A DNA stretch of 10,402 nucleotides from positions 1-10,402 of the forward strand of contig JANQJT010000133.1 in the NCBI GenBank assembly GCA_028281485.1, written 5' to 3'. Numbering within the stretch: the first letter of the stretch is position 1; each line of letters opens with the position of its first letter. Shown here one piece after another: positions 1 through 5,990 of the stretch. Made by a program: the position numbers and the translations under genes. Origin of the DNA: Phycisphaeraceae bacterium. GTDB taxonomy: Bacteria > Planctomycetota > Phycisphaerae > Phycisphaerales > Zrk34. The notes below the pieces were generated by a model. The model did not search any database and had not been told where the DNA came from. It worked only from the letters and a program-made list of their open reading frames with translations.

Positions 1-286
1 CCAGCGTGTCGCGCTCGATCATGTCGTTCTTGTATTCACCGGTCCAGCGGAAGGTCTCGCTGCCGGCGCGGGTCTCCAGGCCGGTCGCGTCGATGTTGAA
101 GTGTTCGAACACGCCCATGTGCTCGGCGGGGAAGTCGTCGCCGACAGCGCCGACGATGCGCGTGGGCACGAAGAAGCTGCCGGCCGCGGCGAAGTAGGTG
201 CACGAGCCGCCGAGAATCTCGTCGGCGCGGCCGGTGGGGGTGATGATCGTGTCGATGCCGATGGAGCCGGTGACGATGAGGGACAT
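1..286 (-). CDS. PfkB-family (ribokinase-like) sugar kinase, N-terminal part
   Basis: This is the first 95 codons of a gene that runs off the window start. The translation opens MSLIVTGSIGIDTIITPTGR and continues with an LGGSCTYFAAA stretch and an IVGAVGDDFP motif. The opening V-x-G-S-I-x-I-D strand, the glycine-rich G-G-S substrate loop and the V-G-x-V-G-D-D-F motif form the N-terminal signature of the ribokinase/PfkB family, which phosphorylates sugars or nucleosides with ATP in the cytoplasm. The C-terminal anion hole and catalytic Asp (GAGD) lie outside the window, so substrate and activity cannot be judged. The ATG at 284-286 is the only start before the conserved first strand. It lies 13 bases after the gltX stop, with a weak GGAA about 8 bases upstream. 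This spacing suggests co-transcription with gltX. The family call is firm; the substrate is unknown. Confidence 0.85.
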   Translation of the reverse strand, partial: MSLIVTGSIGIDTIITPTGRADEILGGSCTYFAAAGSFFVPTRIVGAVGDDFPAEHMGVFEHFNIDATGLETRAGSETFRWTGEYKNDMIERDTL

Positions 287-299
287 GGGCGTGTTCCGT

Positions 300-1874
300 T
301 TACTGTTGGGGTTGTTGTGCGAGGCAGTTGTCGATGCGATCGAGTGTCTTTTGCTTGCCGAGGATGTCCAGCGTGGCGTCGATGGGGGGCGTGACGGTCG
401 AACCGCTCACGGCGACGCGCAGCGGCTGGGCGAGCTTGCCCATGTTCGTGCCGCGGTCCTCTGAGAGTTTCTGAATAAGCTCGTGTGTTTTCGTGCCGAA
501 GCCTTCTGTCGGCAGGTCGGTCAGCAGGTCTTTGAGTTCTTTGAGCGCGTCAAAGCCGTTGGGTTCGCCCTTGAGCATCACCTTCTTCACGTTCTTTGTG
601 TCGAAGGCGTAGGTGACATCCTCATCTTCTATCAGCAGGAAGCGGCCCTGCTCTTCGAATTCGTTAAGCGTTTTGGCACGTTCCTGATAGGTGGCACAGA
701 ACGTGGCAAACATCGGATCATTTCTGCCGCGCTGAAATCGATTGTGCAGCGCGAGCCGGATGTATTCATGTCCCCATACTGCATCGATAAGTTTTTCTGT
801 CGGCATGGCCTTGATGCGGTCGGCGTTGAATGATGCGAGCTTGTCGCGGTCGAACTTGGCGTCGGCCTTGACCAGGCGTTTGATGTCCCAGTGGTCGGCG
901 AGGAACGGTAGTGGAGTGGGTCCGAAGTCTTCGATGTCACCGCCCGGGTTCCAGCCGAGCAGGCCGAGGAAGTTGACGAGCGTGTCGGTGAGGTAGCCGG
1001 ACGCGCGGAAGTCGCGCACGTTGATTTCGGGCAGGTGAATACCGAGTGCTTCACCCACAAACTGAGCGATAGTTACATCATCGTTTTCTTTGTTGAGGAA
1101 TGCTTCAACGAGTTGGCGATCTTGTTTTTTTCGCTGTGGTGCATCACATAGCCACGTAAGAAGTTTTTCTTGACCGTTAATCTTCGCCCATTCATCCGCC
1201 GCCTTGCGAGCGGCCTTGGCCTTGTCGCGTTTGCCGAGTTTCGAGCCGTCGGGATTGACGGTCAGCGACATGTGGGCGTAGGTCGGCGTGGGCAGGTCCA
1301 GCGCCTGCTGAAGAGCGATGTGCTTAGACGTGTTGGTCAGGTGATCGGTGCCGCGGATGACGTGGGTCACGCCCATGTCGGCATCGTCGACCACGACCGC
1401 CAGATGGAACGTGGGAAACCCGTCGGCCTTTTGGATGACGAAGTCCTCGATCTGCCCGGCCGGCGTGGTCACCGTGCCGCGGACGATGTCGTCAAACGCG
1501 ATGTCGTGGTCGGGCATCTTGAAGACCACTGCCCCGTTGCCGTCTCCGTGGTCGTACGCCCGGTCGGCGGCCTTGAGTTGATCGATCTTCTGTTGATACT
1601 CTTTCAGCCGGTCAGGGTCGGACTGGCGCGGCACATCGGGTTCGTTGTCCCAGTCCAGCCCCAACCAGGCGAGGTCTTCGAGGATGCTCTGCTCGGCTTC
1701 CGTGCTGGAGCGCGCCCGGTCGGTGTCTTCCATGCGCAGCAGGAACTTTCCGTTCTTGCCGTGCCTGCGGGCCATGGCCCAGTTGAACAGGGCGGTGCGG
1801 GCGCCGCCGATGTGCAGGTAGCCGGTCGGCGAAGGGGCGAAGCGGGTCACAATCGTCTCGGTTCCATCAGCCAT
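300..1874 (-). CDS. gltX: Glutamyl-tRNA synthetase (divergent, 524 aa)
   Basis: This cytoplasmic class Ic synthetase joins glutamate to tRNA(Glu) using ATP. The N-terminus has RFAPSPTGYLHIGGARTALF with the HIGH-type motif at residues 21-24. It continues with RMEDTDRARS (47-56), FDDIVRGTV, VVVDDADMGVTHVIRGTDHL (about 160-179) and a KMSKS-type motif SKLGKR at 211-216, where the usual serine is glycine. The catalytic-domain landmark SGYLTDTLVNFLGLLGW is at 292-308. The C-terminus has the anticodon-domain motif PLRVAVSGSTVTPP. Two features are odd. The Cys-rich segment that normally follows 'G-x-A-Y' (CFCT...YDG-x-CR) is absent: AY at 106-107 runs almost directly into VVFKMP. There is also an extra stretch of roughly 70 residues at 217-287. 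No Shine-Dalgarno site is seen. A -10-like TACAAT ends 7 bases before the ATG. With GlnRS also encoded here, this enzyme may be discriminating, but the sequence alone does not prove it. Confidence 0.95.
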   Translation of the reverse strand: MADGTETIVTRFAPSPTGYLHIGGARTALFNWAMARRHGKNGKFLLRMEDTDRARSSTEAEQSILEDLAWLGLDWDNEPDVPRQSDPDRLKEYQQKIDQLKAADRAYDHGDGNGAVVFKMPDHDIAFDDIVRGTVTTPAGQIEDFVIQKADGFPTFHLAVVVDDADMGVTHVIRGTDHLTNTSKHIALQQALDLPTPTYAHMSLTVNPDGSKLGKRDKAKAARKAADEWAKINGQEKLLTWLCDAPQRKKQDRQLVEAFLNKENDDVTIAQFVGEALGIHLPEINVRDFRASGYLTDTLVNFLGLLGWNPGGDIEDFGPTPLPFLADHWDIKRLVKADAKFDRDKLASFNADRIKAMPTEKLIDAVWGHEYIRLALHNRFQRGRNDPMFATFCATYQERAKTLNEFEEQGRFLLIEDEDVTYAFDTKNVKKVMLKGEPNGFDALKELKDLLTDLPTEGFGTKTHELIQKLSEDRGTNMGKLAQPLRVAVSGSTVTPPIDATLDILGKQKTLDRIDNCLAQQPQQ

Positions 1875-1881
1875 GGGGCGG

Positions 1882-1887
1882 ATTGTA
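1882..1887 (-). promoter_or_regulatory. -10-like TACAAT exactly 7 bases before gltX ATG
   Basis: On the minus strand the hexamer TACAAT (5 of 6 matches to TATAAT) is followed by seven bases and then the gltX ATG. A start site at the normal distance would fall one base before the ATG, giving an almost leaderless transcript. That fits the absence of a Shine-Dalgarno sequence. No convincing -35 is seen. This is inference from spacing only. Confidence 0.35.
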
Positions 1888-1927
1888 GTGAATCACGCGC
1901 AAAGTACGACCCCCACGTTGCTTCGAA

Positions 1928-1951
1928 GCTTCCGGGCTGATTCCCGGAAGC
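1928..1951 (-). repeat. Perfect 9-bp hairpin between the radical SAM gene and gltX
   Basis: GCTTCCGGG and CCCGGAAGC are exact inverse complements separated by a 6-base loop, in the 139-base gap after the radical SAM stop. There is no U-tract on either strand, so it is not a standard intrinsic terminator. It could mark the radical SAM transcript 3' end or a processing or protein site. Role is unknown. Confidence 0.55.
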
Positions 1952-2013
1952 CGCGCCCAACGATCCCCAGAAGCCCGCCCCCCCGGAATAACTTGGCGTG
2001 CGCGCGTTGCGTG

Positions 2014-3159
2014 TCACACTTCCGGGGGCGGGGGCCACAGTCCCATTTGGCCGTGCAGGCTTGGGCGGCGGAAGGTGCGTGTGGACATGGGTCGCACGTC
2101 GCGGTTCAGGCCGTAGCGCCGTGTGAACACGTCGAAGACCTGTGCGATCTGCGTGGCGACGTGGCCGGTGCCGCGCCCGCGTTTGTTGGCGGCGTTGTAG
2201 AGCTTGCCGCCGCGCGTCTGGCGGATGAGCGACCCGATGCGGCCTGCCCGGTCGGGCATGTGGCGGTCGAGCCAGTCGAGAAAGATATCTTTCAACTGGT
2301 ACGGCAGCCGCAATAGCACCCACGCACACCGTCGGCAGCCCGCGTCCGAGATCGCCTCCAATATCATCGGCAGCTCCTTGTCCGTCAGTCCGGGGATCAC
2401 CGGCGCGATGTTCACCGTCACGGCGACTTTGGCTTTGGCCAGCTCACGGATGATGTGCAGCCGGCGGCTCGGCGAGGCGGCGCGTGGCTCGAGCTTGCTT
2501 GCCAACGCGCTGTCCAGCGTGACCAGCGTCACCGTCACCCGCCCGGCGTTCAGCGATGAGAGCTTCTGCCAAAGGTCCGTGTCGCGCAGCACCAGCGCGC
2601 TCTTGGTCATCGTGCTGACCGGCTGACCGCACTCGGCCATCACCTCCAGGCACCCGCGTGTCAATTCCATCTCCTTGTCGATCGGTTGATACACATCGGT
2701 GATGGCGGACATGACGATCGGTTCGCCCTTCCAACTCGGCCGGGCGAGCTCGCGGCGCAGCAGCAGGGGGGCTTGGGTCTTCGCCATCAGCTTCGTCTCG
2801 AAGTCCAGCCCGCAGCTGAAGCCGAGGTACTCGTGGTACGGTCGAGCGAAGCAGTAGACGCAGCCGTGCTCGCACCCGCGGTACGGGTTCACCGTCCAGT
2901 CGAACGGTACGTCGGATGTCGGATTCACGCGGTTGATGATGTGCCTGGTCTTGTCGCGGTAGACGTGCAGCGGCACGCGCGTGGGGTGGTCCGGGTCGGC
3001 GCCTTCGATGATGCGCTCAGTGCGGAGGCGGTCCAGTTCGTCGCCGAGCACGTGCAGGCGGACCTGTTCGAAGCGGTTGCCGGGGTTGATCTGTGCGCCG
3101 CGCCGGTGGGCCGGCGTGTGGGGCAGGGCGTCGCGATAGTCGGGTTCACCTCCTTGCAT
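2014..3159 (-). CDS. Radical SAM protein, PA0069/Rv2578c (SplB-like) family
   Basis: The protein carries a radical SAM cluster motif CEHGCVYC (C-x3-C-x2-C; Cys96, 100 and 103 from the start used here) in the context VNPYRGCEHGCVYCFARPYH. This motif binds a [4Fe-4S] cluster that cleaves S-adenosylmethionine. The N-terminal RRGAQINPGNRFE, the FDWTVNPYRGCEHGC block and the KGEPIVMSAITDVYQPIDK block match the PA0069/Rv2578c family, related to spore photoproduct lyase (COG1533). The substrate of this family is not established. Length (381 aa) fits an intact member. I chose the ATG at 3157-3159 because a promoter-like TTGATA-17-TATGTT places transcription start one base before it. The alternative ATG at 3169-3171 adds four residues and overlaps the -10. 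The gene stands alone, behind the PEP-CTERM gene's terminator and 139 bases before gltX. Confidence 0.88.
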   Translation of the reverse strand: MQGGEPDYRDALPHTPAHRRGAQINPGNRFEQVRLHVLGDELDRLRTERIIEGADPDHPTRVPLHVYRDKTRHIINRVNPTSDVPFDWTVNPYRGCEHGCVYCFARPYHEYLGFSCGLDFETKLMAKTQAPLLLRRELARPSWKGEPIVMSAITDVYQPIDKEMELTRGCLEVMAECGQPVSTMTKSALVLRDTDLWQKLSSLNAGRVTVTLVTLDSALASKLEPRAASPSRRLHIIRELAKAKVAVTVNIAPVIPGLTDKELPMILEAISDAGCRRCAWVLLRLPYQLKDIFLDWLDRHMPDRAGRIGSLIRQTRGGKLYNAANKRGRGTGHVATQIAQVFDVFTRRYGLNRDVRPMSTRTFRRPSLHGQMGLWPPPPEV

Positions 3160-3166
3160 GAACCCT

Positions 3167-3195
3167 AACATAAACCATACAAATAGTCATATCAA
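3167..3195 (-). promoter_or_regulatory. Sigma-70-like promoter for the radical SAM gene
   Basis: On the minus strand, TTGATA (3190-3195) is separated by 17 bases from TATGTT (3167-3172). These match the consensus at 5 of 6 and 4 of 6 positions. The promoter sits just after the upstream gene's terminator. The predicted start is one base before the ATG at 3159, giving a leaderless message. Confidence 0.5.
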
Positions 3196-3200
3196 GCGCA

Positions 3201-3231
3201 AAGAAAAACCGCCGCCCGGGGGGCGACGGTT
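3201..3231 (-). terminator. Intrinsic terminator of the PEP-CTERM gene
   Basis: Read on the minus strand, an 11-bp stem (AACCGTCGCCC paired with GGGCGGCGGTT, one G-U pair, 3-base loop, 3207-3231) is followed directly by a T-rich run, TTTCTT. It begins 27 bases after the PEP-CTERM stop codon. This is the strongest terminator in the window. Confidence 0.85.
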
Positions 3232-3258
3232 GAGGTCGATGGGTATTGAACGCGTCGC

Positions 3259-3954
3259 TTACTTGCGGCGACGGATCAGCATCAGGCCGCCGAGGCCGAT
3301 CAGCGCGAGGCTCGACGGCTCGGGCACATACTCCAGGACAAAGTTGTCGATACGGACAAAGCCCTGGTCGTCAGCGGTTGCGCCTTGTGACGTGTGGAGC
3401 TCTACGAACAGCGACTTGCCGTTATCCACCCCGACAGCCGTGTAAAAGTTGTCCTGATCCACGGCTTCATATGTGTTGTTGGTGGTGGACAAGCCGGAGA
3501 GCATCGTGATCAGGTCGGTCCGGACACCGCCGATGGTGTCGTCGTCGGTCACAAACAGGCTCACCGCGACCTGGTCCTCACCGTCGATCCACGCAAAGGC
3601 GTCGCGCCAGACATAAGAGAGGCTGTACACGTTCCCTGTGGAGATGACGTGTCCGGTGTCTTGGCCGAAAGTCTTGGGATGCGATACACTCGACCCGTCC
3701 AAGCCGTGCGAGAGTATGCCGTTGCGGGTGGCGTCGAAGGCAAGGTTGGTGCGCGTGGCTTGCTCGGACTGAAGGCCGCTGAGGTTGATCCAGTCCGGTG
3801 TTTCGTCGTAGGTGCTACTATCAGTGCCGGTGGTATCGGCGTTGAAGTCACCGTTATTCACGGCGCCGCCGGTGATGACGATGGCGTTTGCGGGCACGAC
3901 CGCCAACGCCACGACCGCAAGCACTCCAATGCAGGTTTTTACGAGAAGATTCAC
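3259..3954 (-). CDS. Secreted PEP-CTERM sorting-domain protein
   Basis: The product is exported and carries a C-terminal sorting tag. From the GTG start, the N-terminus VNLLVKTCIGVLAVVALAVV followed by PANA is a classic signal peptide, with likely cleavage after ANA. The C-terminus has PEP, a hydrophobic helix (SSLALIGLGGLMLI) and RRRK, the PEP-CTERM arrangement recognised by exosortase. The middle (about 180 residues) is acidic and rich in Thr, Asp and Gly, with alternating strands ending FVRIDNFVLEYV. This suggests a beta-sandwich like other PEP-CTERM surface proteins, but I do not recognise the domain. I chose GTG at 3952-3954 (231 aa) because GGAGG lies 8 bases upstream. In-frame ATGs at 3969 and 4017 would put charged residues before the signal peptide. 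No exosortase is present here. Confidence 0.85.
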   Translation of the reverse strand: MNLLVKTCIGVLAVVALAVVPANAIVITGGAVNNGDFNADTTGTDSSTYDETPDWINLSGLQSEQATRTNLAFDATRNGILSHGLDGSSVSHPKTFGQDTGHVISTGNVYSLSYVWRDAFAWIDGEDQVAVSLFVTDDDTIGGVRTDLITMLSGLSTTNNTYEAVDQDNFYTAVGVDNGKSLFVELHTSQGATADDQGFVRIDNFVLEYVPEPSSLALIGLGGLMLIRRRK

Positions 3955-3962
3955 TTTTTCGA

Positions 3963-3967
3963 CCTCC
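3963..3967 (-). promoter_or_regulatory. Ribosome binding site GGAGG deciding the GTG start
   Basis: GGAGG lies 8 bases before the GTG at 3952-3954 on the minus strand. It overlaps the in-frame ATG at 3967-3969, so it argues against that upstream start. Confidence 0.7.
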
Positions 3968-4209
3968 ATCCTAGAAAGAGATAAAACTTGTCCATGCATG
4001 AATGGCATAGCAACCATTCAGATCCCGACATCTCTCAATCTTCTAAGGTCCCTCTTCCAGGGCAACGGACGGAGAACCCGTCCATCTACAATTGAAACAT
4101 AGCCCAGAAATAGGCTGTCGCAAATAAAAACTCGAAAATCGCAAAATTTAGGTGTTAAGAGCCGGTTTTTGGGTAAATAACCGAGACTTTTAAAGGGGAA
4201 ATCCCAAAT
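3968..4209 (-). other. AT-rich structured leader/intergenic region upstream of the PEP-CTERM gene
   Basis: This gap between the glnS stop and the PEP-CTERM gene holds no convincing gene. On the minus strand it contains a possible promoter and then two perfect hairpins. One is GGACGG/CCGTCC with a 5-base loop (4067-4083). The other is TGAATGG/CCATTCA with an 8-base loop (3999-4020), about 30 bases before the ribosome binding site. The glnS-proximal part (about 4085-4200) is clearly AT-rich compared with the genes. Only a weak hairpin (CGGTT/AACCG) is seen as a candidate glnS terminator. Confidence 0.5.
4096..4123 (-). promoter_or_regulatory. Possible promoter for the PEP-CTERM gene
   Basis: TTGCGA (4118-4123) and TATGTT (4096-4101) are separated by 16 bases on the minus strand within the AT-rich gap. 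If used, the transcript would have a leader of about 135 bases containing both hairpins. Each hexamer matches its consensus at 4 of 6 positions, so this is tentative. Confidence 0.3.
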
Positions 4210-5916
4210 TCAGCGTGACAGAGCCTTCGCCCAGGAGTCCTTGAGCGTGGCGGTGCGGTTGAAAACCGGCGAATTCGGCGTGGAATCGAGGTCCGGCGTG
4301 AAGTAACCGATTCGCTCGAACTGGATCGGGTCGCCCGGCTTGGCATCAGCCAGGGCCGGTTCGAGCTTGCAGCCGGTCTTCACGGTGAGCGAGTCGGGAT
4401 TGATGTTGTCCATCAGCTCGCCTTCTTCCGGATTCTCCCTGGTGAACAGGTGGTCGTAGAGGCGCACCTCGGCGTTGGCGGCGTGGGCGGCGCTGACCCA
4501 GTGCAGCGTGCCCTTGACCTTGCGTACCTTGCCCTCGGCGTCGGGTGGCGGGTTCTGTCCGCCGCGTGTCTCCGGGTCGTACGTGCAGCGCAGCTCTACC
4601 ACGTTGCCCGCGTCGTCTTTGACAAACTCCTCGCACCGCACCCAGTAAGCCGCACGCAGCCGCACCTCGCGGCCCGGGCCGAGGCGGAAGAACTTCTTCG
4701 GTGGGTTTTCCATGAAGTCATCGCGCTCGATGAACAGCTCCCGCGAGAAGGGGACGGGTCGCGTGCCGTCGGCTTCGCGCTCGGGGTTGTTGGCCACGTC
4801 CATCATCTCAACCTGGTCTTCGGGGTAGTTGGTGATCACGACCTTGAGTGGATCGAGCACGGCCATGCGGCGCTGCGAGCGCTTGTTCAGGTCGTCGCGC
4901 AGGATCGATTCGAGCTTGGCGAACTCGATGTTGTTGACGCGTTTGGCCACGCCGGCCTCGTCCCAGAAGCGTCGGATGGCGCCGGGCGTGTAGCCGCGCC
5001 GCCGCATCCCGCGCAGCGAGGGCATGCGCGGGTCGTCCCACCCGGTCACGATGCCCTCGTCTATCAGGCGCATGAGCTTGCGCTTGCTGGTGATCATGTA
5101 GGTGATGTTGCCGCGGGCGAACTCGATCTGTCGCGTCTTGTAGGCCACGCCCTCGGGATGACCGGAGACCTCGGCGATGCGGTCGATGAACCACTCGTAC
5201 AGCTCGCGGTTGTTCTTGAACTCCAGGGAGCAGAGCGAGTGGGTGATGCCCTCGATCCAGTCGCTCTGGCCGTGCGCCCAGTCGTACATGGGGTAGATGC
5301 ACCAGGCGTCGCCGGTGCGCGGATGGGTTTCGTGGAGGATGCGGTACATCGCCGGGTCGCGCATGACCATGTTGGGTGAGGCCATGTCGATCTTGGCACG
5401 CAGCACGCGTGAGCCGTCGGGGAACTCCCCGGCCTTCATGCGCGCCAGCAGGTCGAGTGATTCTTCGACGGGCCGATCGCGGTAGGGCGAGGGCGTGCCG
5501 GGTTCGGTGAGCGTGCCGCGGTTGGCGCGCATGTCGTCGGCCGACTGGTCGTCGACGTAGGCGTGGCCCGCCTTGATCAACGCGACCGCCCAGTCGTAGA
5601 GCTGATCGAAGTAGTCCGAGGCGTGACAGAGGTTCGCCCAGTCGAAGCCCAGCCAATGCACGTCGTCGATGATCGCGTCGATGTACTCCTGCTCTTCCTT
5701 GCAGGGGTTGGTGTCGTCGAGGCGGAGGTTGCACCGGCCTTCGTACTGTTCGGCGGTGCCGAAGACGATGCAGATGGCTTTGGCGTGACCGATGTGCAGG
5801 TAGCCGTTGGGCTCGGGGGGGAAGCGGGTGTGCACGTGGGGATAGCGTCCCGAGGCGAGGTCGGCGTCGATCTCGGCGTGGATGAAGTGGGCGGCTTTGG
5901 GTTGGGTTTCGCTCAT
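4210..5916 (-). CDS. glnS: Glutaminyl-tRNA synthetase
   Basis: This cytoplasmic class Ic synthetase charges tRNA(Gln) with glutamine. From the ATG at 5914-5916 it has 568 residues, close to the 554 of E. coli GlnRS. The N-terminal block is RFPPEPNGYLHIGHAKAI with HIGH at 41-44. Further landmarks are LRLDDTNPCKEEQEYIDAI (65-83), the glutamine-specific YPMYDWAHGQSDWIEGITHS (208-227), and a KMSKS-type motif ITSKRKL (275-281) followed by GWDDPRMPSLRGMRRRGY (292-309). The C-terminal beta-barrel region has CTYDPETRGG (444-453) and KVKGTLHWVS (466-475). The start is chosen because AAGGAAG lies about 7 bases upstream and the family's conserved N-terminus begins shortly after. An open frame continues upstream to 6210 but overlaps asnB out of frame. 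It lies 74 bases after asnB with no clear terminator, so the two may be co-transcribed. Confidence 0.96.
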   Translation of the reverse strand: MSETQPKAAHFIHAEIDADLASGRYPHVHTRFPPEPNGYLHIGHAKAICIVFGTAEQYEGRCNLRLDDTNPCKEEQEYIDAIIDDVHWLGFDWANLCHASDYFDQLYDWAVALIKAGHAYVDDQSADDMRANRGTLTEPGTPSPYRDRPVEESLDLLARMKAGEFPDGSRVLRAKIDMASPNMVMRDPAMYRILHETHPRTGDAWCIYPMYDWAHGQSDWIEGITHSLCSLEFKNNRELYEWFIDRIAEVSGHPEGVAYKTRQIEFARGNITYMITSKRKLMRLIDEGIVTGWDDPRMPSLRGMRRRGYTPGAIRRFWDEAGVAKRVNNIEFAKLESILRDDLNKRSQRRMAVLDPLKVVITNYPEDQVEMMDVANNPEREADGTRPVPFSRELFIERDDFMENPPKKFFRLGPGREVRLRAAYWVRCEEFVKDDAGNVVELRCTYDPETRGGQNPPPDAEGKVRKVKGTLHWVSAAHAANAEVRLYDHLFTRENPEEGELMDNINPDSLTVKTGCKLEPALADAKPGDPIQFERIGYFTPDLDSTPNSPVFNRTATLKDSWAKALSR

Positions 5917-5990
5917 CAAATCGCTTCCTTGCGGGTTTGACGCAGGGTACACGATGCGGCGCTCAGCCAAAAGCGAGTCGGGCCGGTCGG

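Noticed and set aside
1170..1940. 256-codon plus-strand open frame opposite gltX
   Set aside because: It is antisense to a conserved synthetase gene and has shadow-type composition.
4000..4123. Sigma-54 (-24/-12) promoter for the PEP-CTERM gene, as known for some exosortase-linked genes
   Set aside because: No TGGCAC-N5-TTGC-like element is present on the minus strand.
4144..4190. glnS intrinsic terminator
   Set aside because: The only stem (CGGTT/AACCG) is short with a large loop and no proper U-tract, so I do not call it.
4450..5379. 309-codon plus-strand open frame opposite glnS
   Set aside because: It is a shadow of glnS codon bias with no recognisable motif or ribosome site.
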